64,000 nt of DNA from Eutreptiella sp. 'Long Island Sound 2002' (taxonomy: Eukaryota > Euglenozoa > Euglenophyceae > Eutreptiales > Eutreptiaceae). Positions within the stretch are counted from its first letter, which is position 1. Each line of letters starts with the position of its first letter. The stretch lies in assembly GCA_964036045.1 (NCBI GenBank), contig OZ038378.1:174676341-174740340 (forward strand), written 5' to 3'. Below, piece by piece: positions 34,981 through 43,168 of the stretch. A program made the position numbers and the translations under genes. Under the pieces are notes generated by a model, which saw nothing but the letters and a program-made list of their open reading frames with translations, did no database searches and was not told where the DNA came from.

Positions 34981-37900
34981 TTAGGGGGCGAACACGTGCG
35001 ACAGGTGCGCAACGGATGTGGGGTCCCGCAGGTGCACGTGGATCCACAGAAGGGCAGCGCCCGCGGGGCCCGCTTGTTCGTGCGAGGGGGTGTGTGCCCC
35101 CTCGATGCGCCGGCGCAAGGCCTCCTCCTCTGTGCGCCTGCGCGGGCCTGCGGGAGGTTCGGGCCAGGGGCACGCGGCTACCTGGGTGCACCGCGCGCAC
35201 CTGTTGGCGCCTGTCGACGCTGCGGAGGACACCGTGTCACATTCTCCGCAGAGTCGGCAGGTGTGTGGGAGGTGGGAGGGCGGCGACCAAGGGTCGAGAT
35301 GGCGGAGCCAGAGGTCGTCCCACCTCTGTCGGAGGGGGTCCCGGATCTCCAGCAGGCGGGCGTGGACGCGGCGCCGGTAGTCCTTGCCAAGCGTCTTCCG
35401 CTGGACCTCCTGCCACGTGTCGCAGGGGAGGATCCCGTGGTCGTGGAAGGCGGCGATGACGTCGTCCCACGCCGGGCGGGGGTGCCCCTGGGGGGGGCTC
35501 GCCATGTACACGTGGCGCCCGGTGAGGTGGGGCGTCAGCGCATCCCATTGGCACCCGTTCGCGGTGTCTCTGTGGAGGAGGGCCGGCAGGGTGCCGTCCG
35601 CGACTGCCTCCCACCCCACTCGCAGCCCTTCGCAGCCGTCTAGCTCCTGGCGCAGCGCGGCTGCAATGCCGGTGGGGAGCATGAGGAGCAAGGGCCCCTG
35701 GGTGTCGCCCAGCCGGGACAGGGCGTCGTCGTATACCGGCCCCCCAGCTTTGAAGTGCGCCATGGTGAGTTGGGTGGCCCCGTCCTCTGGGGGCTGCCAC
35801 CGGACGGTGGCCGCAGCGTGTCCCCACGTGCGTATCTCCGTAGCCCGGAGCACGTTGGCGGCGTGAAGGACGATGCGGGGCGGGACGGGTGTCCTGGCGA
35901 GTGAGGACACGTCCCCAGTCCATCCCGTTTGCGGCCCCGGGGCCGCCTGCAGGCATTCCCCCGTCGCCGCGTCCCACGGGTGGTCAGGCCCTGCCCCGCG
36001 GATCATGGTGGGTCTCGGCCGGGTGTCCGGCCCCCACCACCGGGGCGGGATGGCGGCGTATCGTTGCGCAGGGGTCTCCGGGGCGCGCGTGGCGGCGCAC
36101 CACCATCTCCACTCCCGCGCCCACTCCTCCCCCACGATGCGCGCCTCCCATGCGGTCATGGAGCCGCGCCCGATGATCCACGGTGGGAAGAGGGCGTCTT
36201 GTAGGTGCCTCGAGAACCCCCCCGGCAGGTCCTGGTACGGGTGGGGGCTCTCTTGGGGCGGGCACTCCAGAGTGCCATTCACAACACGGAGGGAGGCTAC
36301 GAAGTCCTTGTCAGGGCGCCGGGGAGGGGGAGGGTGGTCGCCCTCCGCCGCAGTGAGCCACCGGTGCGCCCGGGCCGCCGCGCTCTGGGGCTCGCAGAGG
36401 AGTTGCTCCAGCCGGTGGTTGCGAAGCTCCCACGCGAAGTCCCCCAGCCGGAGCATGTGGTGGAGGAAATCGTCCACCGAGGTCCCTCTCGGCGGGTCGT
36501 ATCGGGTTATGGCGCGGAGCTGCGCCTCCGCGTCCTCGGGCACCAGTCCGGAGCAGAACACCTCCGTCCACGTGGCGCCTGCGGAGCGCCACGAGGCCAC
36601 CCACAGGGCCTTGTCCCCAGGTGGGAGGTGGCGGGCCGCCTCGTGTACCGCCTGGCGGTAGTGGGGCCAGAGGAGCCGTGAGTGGGTGCAACCCACGTGC
36701 ATGTGCACCGGGGTCTCCTCCGGGCCGCCGCAGAAAAGGCACGGTTGTGGGACGATGGCGACGCCGGAGAGCCGCTCCTTCCGGACGCGGAGCCTGCGCT
36801 GCACCGGCGTGTGGCCGTCTCGGGCCCGCAGCGCCCGGCGGTTGGTGGCCGCCGCGGTGAGGTCCCGGGCGTGGACGTAGGCCGTGGCGTGGGCCGCCCC
36901 CAAAGGTGTGTGTCCCCGGTGCGTCAGCGCATGGTCCGTCTGCGCCCGTTGCGCGACCTCGCCGAGCACCCGCATCGTGGGGGGCCGTAGATCGAGATGG
37001 CCGTCAGGGCCGGCGACAATGAGTTGGGCGTGGCCAGGGTCCGGGGGCGTGTTCTGCAAGACGGTGTCCTGGGACGCCGCCCAGTCCGCCTTGTGCAGTA
37101 GGGCGTCACTGTGGTGCGAGGTGGCTCGGACGTACCAGAACGGGTGCCCGGCGTGTTGCCCCCGCGCGCACAGGCCGTCCCGGAGCCACCTCAGGGGCAT
37201 CTGGTTGACCACCTTCGCTGCGCCCGCGGGGACCCCCGTGGTTCGCTCGCGATCTGCGTGCCGCAGGAGGTGGAGGATGACTTCGGCGTCCACCGTGTGG
37301 ACCCATGGTCTGTGTGCACCGTAATGTAGGGGGAGGGAGGCGGCCACCCCCTCCCCGTCGGGCACCGTGCCCGAGATGGCCACCGCCCACGTGCGGGTGA
37401 GGTCGGCGGCGAGAGCGACGCTGGTGGCGTGTTTGCAGGGTCCGCCCCCGGACGCGTCAGAGGAGGTGTGTCCCCAGGCCTCCGGGATCCAGTAGTATCC
37501 GGTGGGGCTGAGCCACCCCGCGTTGAGGTCGGCGGAGTGCCACCGGAAGTCGGAGTGGCTGGGGGTCAGTTGGTCCACGCTCAGCGCCCTGGTGTCGCCT
37601 GGGCTGGTCGCCGGGTGGTCGTGCAGCCGGATCTCCGCTCTGGCGACCGTGCTTGCCCAGGACCGTAGCGCCGTCACATGTTCCTTGAGCCACGCCGGGC
37701 CCCCGCGCTGGTGCACCACCAGGTGTCCCGTGTCCTCCGGATGGTCCTCCAGCGCGTGTACCGCCATGTGTGGGTCGTGCGGCACCCCTGTAGCCACCAG
37801 TAGGGCGGTGCCACGGGGGAGCCCACGGGGTTCGGGCTGGCCTGCCCCCACTTGCACTATTACCCACTCGGCCCGGAGCTGCGCTTGTCCCGTCGCTTGG

Positions 37901-40077
37901 GTGCATTGGTCGTCCGTGGTCACCAACCACAACGGCGTCGGCGCGTGGGGCCGGGGGCGTAAGGGCTCTGGCCACGCCACGTCCGCGTTAGGCTCTTGGT
38001 GCTCGCTTTCCGCGAGTACGTCGCGGAGGATGTACATGAGGGCTGCTGGCGGGTGGTACGCCGCCCCCCGCGTGGGGGGGGATAGGCCGTCCCGGCGGCG
38101 GTAGCCCCCGACGTGGAGGTGCAGGCCGTCCGGGGTCACCCGTGGGCCGGTGTGGGCGTCCTGCTTAGCCCTTGTGGGGTGGACGAGTCTCAGGCGGGGG
38201 TCCCGTGTGCCGGTGGTGTGGAAGAGGTGGGCCAGGGCGTCGCGCCACCCGGGGTGGTTGGTGGGCTCCTGCTCACGGCGGCAATAATGGAGGTGTTCAT
38301 CGGCGCATTGGTTGAGGCACTCCCGCACCGCCGTCGGCCACGGATCGTCGTTGTCGGGGAAGGGGTGGCGTGGCCCGTGGTGCCCATGCCACGGCGTTGT
38401 GTGTGGCACCGTCAGGCGGCACGTGTCGAGGTGTCGCAGCTTGGCGGTGCGCAGCGTGACGATTTTGCCCGGCGGGGACTGTAGTTGGACATGGGCCGCC
38501 CTGGGGCACGCGATGGGGTTGTACATCCCCACTCCCAGGGCGGCCAGGGCCCGGGGTATGCGGTGGACCCAGTCGCCTCCCGCCAGAGTTGCGAACTCCG
38601 GGACGGGGTAGTGCACCTCGGGACATATTCTGTGCGCGCCGGCTATCTCCCAGAACATCTTGGTGACCTCGGCGCGCACGGAGGTTGCGCGGTGGTGGAC
38701 GAGTGTACCCACGAGGGCCACCGCTGCCTGCTGGCACCGCGTGGGCACCCGTGTGAGCCCCAGGGTCCGGTCATCCTGCAGGCTGGCCCGCGAGGAGTCG
38801 AAGGCGTACCGCGCCCTGTCCTTCGCGACCTGGACCGTGATGTGGTCCAGGGGGGTTGCAGTGTCGGAGTCGTCGGCGATGAAAGGGGCGACGTACTGCG
38901 TCACCCCCCCGAGGATCGCCAGGATGACGTCCTGCACCACTTTCGGTTTCGCGAGGGTGTTAAGGCACCAGTGGTGCACTGCCGCCAGGCGTAGCCGGTG
39001 CTTGCGCTGCAGGGAGAACTCCCCGTCCGGCTGCAGCTGGAGTCCCAGGTAGGGGACGGAGTCCGCCGCTGGTACCCAGTACCACGGGTTTTCCAGGTGG
39101 GGGCAGAGGCGCAGCTGCAGGCCCGGGACCCCCTCCGTGGTGGCCATGGCGCACTTGCGGGGGTTGAGCTCCATGCCCATCATCCCCAGGTACGCGGCCA
39201 CCGCCTCCACGCCCTCGACGAAGTGCTGCAGCGTGTGGGCCACCACCAGCAGGTCGTCGATATAGGCCTGGATGAGGCCGTGCTCGGCCCCTCCTGGCGG
39301 GCGCAGGCGGTGCCCCTGTGCCCTGAGCAGGGGCTCCAGGAGGAGCGCGTACAGCAGGGGGCTCTCGGGGTTGCCCTGCCGGACGCCGCGTAGCATGTAG
39401 ACGGGCTGCGTTAGCCCGTGTGCTGTGACGATGCGCAGCCTGGCGCACGTGTGGAGGAAGAGCAGGAGGTCAATGACTTCCGGCGGCACGGAGAGGTGGC
39501 GCAGGATGAGGTGGAGGGCGCCGTGTGGGGCGGTGTCGAAGGCCTTGCGGGCGTCAAAGGAGAAGACGTAGTTGGGCCTTCCCCGCTGGAGCTGCCGCTG
39601 CGCCATGAACAGCGGGGGGCCTGTGTTGGAGCCAGGGAGGGCCCCCTGCTGCCAGTCGCTGACCACTCCGTGCCGTGTGAGCACCTCCGTGATGCGCCGG
39701 GTGAGGGGGCCCGTGAGCAGCTTCATGTCCAGCTGGCCCAGGGCTATGGGCTTGTAGTCGTCCAGTCTGGCAGAGCCCGGTACCTTGGGGCTGAGCCAGA
39801 TGTGCGCGTCCCTCCAGTGCATTGGCGGCGGGGCGCCGCGGAGGATGGCCCGGTAGGAATGGACCAGGAGTAACTGGACGGGTGCCGGGAGGGCCTTGAT
39901 GAAACGGGCCTCCACGTGGTTAGGACCTGGGGCCTTGCCATCCGCCTTGTCCAGGGCGGACTTCAGGTCCTGCATGGAGTACTGCTGGACCTGTGTCCAG
40001 GCCCCCTCAGGGACCCGGGGGACGTGGCGGCCGAGGACCGCCTGAAAACCCTGGGAGGTCCAACGGGCGTTTGTCAT
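34981..40077 (-). CDS. LINE ORF2: reverse transcriptase, RNase H and zinc-finger extension
   Basis: A single frame of 1,698 codons. RT motifs in order: GPNHVEARFIKAL, FSFDARKAFDTAPHG, GVRQGNPESPLLYALLLEP, then the catalytic AYIDDLLV (YIDD codons about 39,253-39,264). An RNase H-like domain follows at about 37.0-37.5 kb: SSDASGGG, a Glu in DGEG, Asp in TVDAEV, and HHSDALLHKADW. Next is a CCHC motif (CLFCGG...HMHVGC, about 36.7 kb), typical near the end of many LINE proteins. Here about 560 more residues follow, ending with CRLC and NRCARC pairs that could bind zinc. The endonuclease lies upstream in other frames. The protein would nick the target and reverse-transcribe element RNA. This part is intact. 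Confidence 0.85.
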   Translation of the reverse strand: MTNARWTSQGFQAVLGRHVPRVPEGAWTQVQQYSMQDLKSALDKADGKAPGPNHVEARFIKALPAPVQLLLVHSYRAILRGAPPPMHWRDAHIWLSPKVPGSARLDDYKPIALGQLDMKLLTGPLTRRITEVLTRHGVVSDWQQGALPGSNTGPPLFMAQRQLQRGRPNYVFSFDARKAFDTAPHGALHLILRHLSVPPEVIDLLLFLHTCARLRIVTAHGLTQPVYMLRGVRQGNPESPLLYALLLEPLLRAQGHRLRPPGGAEHGLIQAYIDDLLVVAHTLQHFVEGVEAVAAYLGMMGMELNPRKCAMATTEGVPGLQLRLCPHLENPWYWVPAADSVPYLGLQLQPDGEFSLQRKHRLRLAAVHHWCLNTLAKPKVVQDVILAILGGVTQYVAPFIADDSDTATPLDHITVQVAKDRARYAFDSSRASLQDDRTLGLTRVPTRCQQAAVALVGTLVHHRATSVRAEVTKMFWEIAGAHRICPEVHYPVPEFATLAGGDWVHRIPRALAALGVGMYNPIACPRAAHVQLQSPPGKIVTLRTAKLRHLDTCRLTVPHTTPWHGHHGPRHPFPDNDDPWPTAVRECLNQCADEHLHYCRREQEPTNHPGWRDALAHLFHTTGTRDPRLRLVHPTRAKQDAHTGPRVTPDGLHLHVGGYRRRDGLSPPTRGAAYHPPAALMYILRDVLAESEHQEPNADVAWPEPLRPRPHAPTPLWLVTTDDQCTQATGQAQLRAEWVIVQVGAGQPEPRGLPRGTALLVATGVPHDPHMAVHALEDHPEDTGHLVVHQRGGPAWLKEHVTALRSWASTVARAEIRLHDHPATSPGDTRALSVDQLTPSHSDFRWHSADLNAGWLSPTGYYWIPEAWGHTSSDASGGGPCKHATSVALAADLTRTWAVAISGTVPDGEGVAASLPLHYGAHRPWVHTVDAEVILHLLRHADRERTTGVPAGAAKVVNQMPLRWLRDGLCARGQHAGHPFWYVRATSHHSDALLHKADWAASQDTVLQNTPPDPGHAQLIVAGPDGHLDLRPPTMRVLGEVAQRAQTDHALTHRGHTPLGAAHATAYVHARDLTAAATNRRALRARDGHTPVQRRLRVRKERLSGVAIVPQPCLFCGGPEETPVHMHVGCTHSRLLWPHYRQAVHEAARHLPPGDKALWVASWRSAGATWTEVFCSGLVPEDAEAQLRAITRYDPPRGTSVDDFLHHMLRLGDFAWELRNHRLEQLLCEPQSAAARAHRWLTAAEGDHPPPPRRPDKDFVASLRVVNGTLECPPQESPHPYQDLPGGFSRHLQDALFPPWIIGRGSMTAWEARIVGEEWAREWRWWCAATRAPETPAQRYAAIPPRWWGPDTRPRPTMIRGAGPDHPWDAATGECLQAAPGPQTGWTGDVSSLARTPVPPRIVLHAANVLRATEIRTWGHAAATVRWQPPEDGATQLTMAHFKAGGPVYDDALSRLGDTQGPLLLMLPTGIAAALRQELDGCEGLRVGWEAVADGTLPALLHRDTANGCQWDALTPHLTGRHVYMASPPQGHPRPAWDDVIAAFHDHGILPCDTWQEVQRKTLGKDYRRRVHARLLEIRDPLRQRWDDLWLRHLDPWSPPSHLPHTCRLCGECDTVSSAASTGANRCARCTQVAACPWPEPPAGPRRRTEEEALRRRIEGAHTPSHEQAGPAGAALLWIHVHLRDPTSVAHLSHVFAP

Positions 40078-41684
40078 ACAGTTCTCGCCAGAAGGCGCGA
40101 ACTGCGAACATCACGTCGTGGGCCTCCGTGAGGAGCGTTTGGGTGTTGGGAACCCGCACGTTCCAGAGGCCTGACGGGCCTGGGGCCTCTACCTCTATGG
40201 CTCCCCGCACGGCTTTCCATCGCTGGGCGATGTCGGGGGCGTGGCGGCGCCAGAAGTCCTTGATGGCGCGCTTGCCGTCTGCCGCCAGGAGGGCGCGGAG
40301 CTGGCGAATGTCCTCCTCGAGGGCGGCTGCTTGCCTCTCCAGCTCCTCCTGTAGCTGGCCCTGCGTGGTCGGGCGGAACCCGGGCGACACACCCTGCAGC
40401 TCCTCCGTGAGCCGGAGCGCCGCCTCGGACCGGATACCATGCCTGGCCGCGTCCGCCTGGTACGCTGCCGGGGCGCGCGCTGCCAGGGTGTCATAGCGGA
40501 GGACCGCTGCCTGGAGCTGCTTTCCGCTCTCCGGGAGGTCCCCCTCCGCCGGGTCCGTTCCCGCCGGAGACGGCTGCCGGAGTCCCACCACGCGCGCCAG
40601 GGCGTCATGCGTCGCGTGGAGGTGTTCGAACACCTTGTCCACCGCGGCCGCGGGCATGGACCCGTAGTCGTGCTGCTCTGCGGGACCCAGCCAGGGCGCC
40701 AGGGAGGGTTCATCCTGCGCGGCGGTGACCGCCGCCCACAGGCAGTGTTGGACGGGCGCGGCCTCGGCGTCGTACGGGAGGAGGCGGCCCTCCGTGTGGC
40801 TGTAGGGGGTGGGAACCGCCGCACGCCCCGCTGCGCTGAGGAGACCCGGCAGGGCCAGGCGGACCGGGAGGTGGTCCGAGCCGACCACCTGGGGGTGTGC
40901 CATGCCGCGAGCCCAGACGCTTTCCCGCAGGGACCACGGCAGGAGGGGCTCGTTGACCAGGAAGGTGTCCACCCTGTGCTGGGACGGGTGGAGGGTGGGG
41001 GTCATGTCCTCCTCGCCGCCTGCCGCGGCCCTTCGGAAGCCGCAGGCCTCCCAGCCCGCTCGGAAATGCTCCGTGGCCGGGTTGGCGGGGACATCCATGT
41101 AGATGTTGGTGTCGCCGGCGATGACCACCGGGTGCGTCCCGCCGAGGCTGCGTGCCGTGGCATACATTTGTATGTCGGCCCAGAACGCCGCCCGTCCCGC
41201 CCACGGGGAGCAGCCTGCTTGCGGCCCGTGGACGTTGATGGGGTGAGGCCTCCCCCGTCCGTGCGGATCTCCAGGGCCGCGGCCTTCCCGGGGACAATTT
41301 CCGTGAAGCTGAGCACCTCGTGCTCCGCCACGTACTTGCTGCTGACCGCGGTGAGGAGGCCCCCCCCTCTGGAGGTGGAGGTGGCTCCCGTCTCCGCCAG
41401 CCGGCTGCTGAAGAAGGCGGTGTACCCCTTGTCCCAGAGCGCCGCGGCCACGTGCATCTCCTGCGCCCTGCTGGCGATCCCCGTTTCCTGGAGCATGATG
41501 GCAAAGCCCCCCTTCCTGGGGCAGCATGCCGGTGATGAGGTGCTCCTTGTCGGTGCAGGCCGCCGGCCCCCGGCGCCGCCGGAGTGTGTTGCGGAGGGAC
41601 CGGTCTGGCGGCACGAGGCCGTTGCGCAGGTTCCACGAGAGGAGCCACAGGGCGTCGCCCGTCGTGTCCTCCTGGAGTCAGCTA
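40007..41684 (-). pseudogene. LINE ORF2 N-terminal part: AP endonuclease, frameshifted
   Basis: Exonuclease-endonuclease-phosphatase signatures: LWLLSWNLRNGL at the start, an LQETG motif in the neighbouring frame, then VVIAGDTNIYMDV and GSDHLPVRLAL back in the first frame. Two compensating frameshifts are therefore needed (about 41,515 and 41,245). A third near 40,075 is needed to join the RT frame after AVRAFWRELYD. Downstream of the endonuclease is a Glu/Ala-rich helical linker (QLQEELERQAAALEEDIRQL). This domain would make the first nick for target-primed reverse transcription. As written it cannot be made as one chain. Confidence 0.75.
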
Positions 41685-42524
41685 TCCCGCATCGGCATCG
41701 CCGCCGGGTTCGCCGGCGCCGCCAGGGCATCTGGGTGCGCCGCATCCGCTGAGCCCGTTCCCAGCGGGGCCCACAGGGGGGCCCGGGGGACCGGGGGAGC
41801 CAGGGGGGCCATGGGGGGGCAGCCCCGCGGGGATGGACATGGACCCTGGTGGGGCCGCACCGCCGGCCCCCGGGGCCGCTCCGAGTGCCTCCTCACCTCC
41901 ATCTGCGTGGTCGGCTGCCTGGGGCGGGGGGCGCCGGGTGTACGGGGCGTGCCACGGGGACCTCCGTGCTCTCCCCTGCAGGATGTTGGCGGCCGCCTCC
42001 TTGTCGTCCGCCGGGGCCGCAGCGTGCACCGCGTGCCACGCCAGGTGTTCCAGCATCGCCCCACTGGTGTAGTACTTGTCCGCACACAGGGGGCATTTCG
42101 TCGGCTTCGTGGCCCCTCGCGCCGGGGGGAGCGGCACCGACTTCCGAATGGCGCCCTCTGCCGCTGGTTCCAAGGGCAGGTTGGCCAGCGGCACCGTGTG
42201 TGGTGCCAGCGTGCGGCCCGGGGCCGCCGCATCGAGGGCTCGCGTCGCGGGCGCGGGCCCGAGGCCTCGGATGGCATCGCGCTGCGCGTCTGCTTGCAGC
42301 CACGTTTGCCAGTGCGTGGAGCCGATTTGGCGGTCGGGTTTGCCCCTCCATCGCAGGTCGTGGAAGGCCTGTAGCCAGTGGTACACCGCGGTCGGGACCG
42401 CCAGCTGGAGCTCCAGGTCGGCGGGGTGCGCCGCTGCCGGCCACACTCCCGGCCTCGCCGCCCGGGCGTTGTCCTTCAGCCTGACCTGGAGCAGGGGGGC
42501 GTGGTGTTCGCCCTCCCGCAGCGC
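41682..42524 (-). CDS. LINE ORF1 fragment with a C2H2 zinc finger
   Basis: The frame runs from the LINE edge to TAG (41,684-41,682). Visible: an Ala/Leu-rich region, then a textbook finger CPLC-x12-HLAWH (CX2CX12HX3H) near 42,050-42,110, then a Gly/Pro-rich tail. The open frame reaches past 42,524 into LTR sequence, which is not part of the gene. No ATG precedes the finger, so the true start was probably lost by 5' truncation. A nucleic-acid-binding role fits LINE ORF1 proteins. The ORF2 frame begins right at this stop, and how ORF2 translation starts is unclear. Confidence 0.65.
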   Translation of the reverse strand, partial: ALREGEHHAPLLQVRLKDNARAARPGVWPAAAHPADLELQLAVPTAVYHWLQAFHDLRWRGKPDRQIGSTHWQTWLQADAQRDAIRGLGPAPATRALDAAAPGRTLAPHTVPLANLPLEPAAEGAIRKSVPLPPARGATKPTKCPLCADKYYTSGAMLEHLAWHAVHAAAPADDKEAAANILQGRARRSPWHAPYTRRPPPQAADHADGGEEALGAAPGAGGAAPPGSMSIPAGLPPHGPPGSPGPPGPPVGPAGNGLSGCGAPRCPGGAGEPGGDADAG

Positions 42525-43168
42525 CAATGATTGGTTTTGGAATCCAGTGTAACACAGAAGGGCTGCAGATAGACAAAGCACGTTTATACACAAAGATTCA
42601 ATCACAAATGGATAATACAAAAGATTTTATATGAAAATTGGTCTGACTCTTGCCTCAGAGATAGCATTAGGCACTTCATGTGCACTCTCTTGGGTGAAAT
42701 AGTGCTGGTTAGGAATGTGGGGCATAGATGTCAGGACCACACAGAAAATGACTTGGCCAAGCAACTGAATTCAGAAACAGTTACAAAGTAGGACCACAAT
42801 AAGTGGTAGAAACAATTGAGTATAGGGGTCTTGGGGTGGGAGACCACTAGGCTTAACCTCCAAGGCCTAAAGCATGAAATGCCTATTTTATTTCGGTATA
42901 TCCTCCATGAAGGAAGGTACCTCCGCTCAGTTGAGTGGTAGGGGTGAACTTCATGGGGGGCTAGGGTCACAACCCTAGTTACTTTGAGAACGTGTACTTT
43001 AGGCAACAAAAGAGAGATAAAAACACTTAAGTTTGTCTTAGCATCAACAGAAGGGTTTTAAGGGGGGCTTGGCCTGGATCAAGCCCTCCAAGAAAGACAT
43101 GGCAGTGACTTTTTCTTACTCCCCCCTGGAGTACTACTTAGCTAAGCTAGTAGGACCAAGGAAAAAGG
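42525..43168. repeat. Right copy of 644-bp target-site duplication (partial 3' LTR of A3)
   Basis: Contains LTR sequence to 43,120 and then 48 bp of the internal 3' end of A3. It matches 22,337-22,980 without gaps. The left edge at 42,525 is the LINE 5' junction. Confidence 0.85.
43121..43128 (-). other. Polypurine tract of copy A3
   Basis: On the element strand CCAGGGGGG lies directly before the LTR start AGTAAG, the expected place for plus-strand priming. The same tract is at 22,933-22,940. Confidence 0.6.

Larger units (their letters stand above)
22981..42524 (-). mobile_element. Giant GC-rich LINE with endonuclease, RT, RNase H and extra ORFs
   Basis: A 19,544-bp insert between two copies of a 644-bp target duplication. 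In element order: C2H2 finger ORF1, AP endonuclease-RT-RNase H ORF2, ORF3, ORF4, then an 8.6-kb 3' region with duplicated blocks and a 50-bp minisatellite, ending in GGTTTGA repeats (plus-strand view). Coding reaches the very 5' edge with no start codon, so the 5' end is probably truncated. AP endonuclease plus RNase H suggests the I/Tad-like side of LINE diversity. Several frameshifts sit at long G-runs. Confidence 0.82.
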
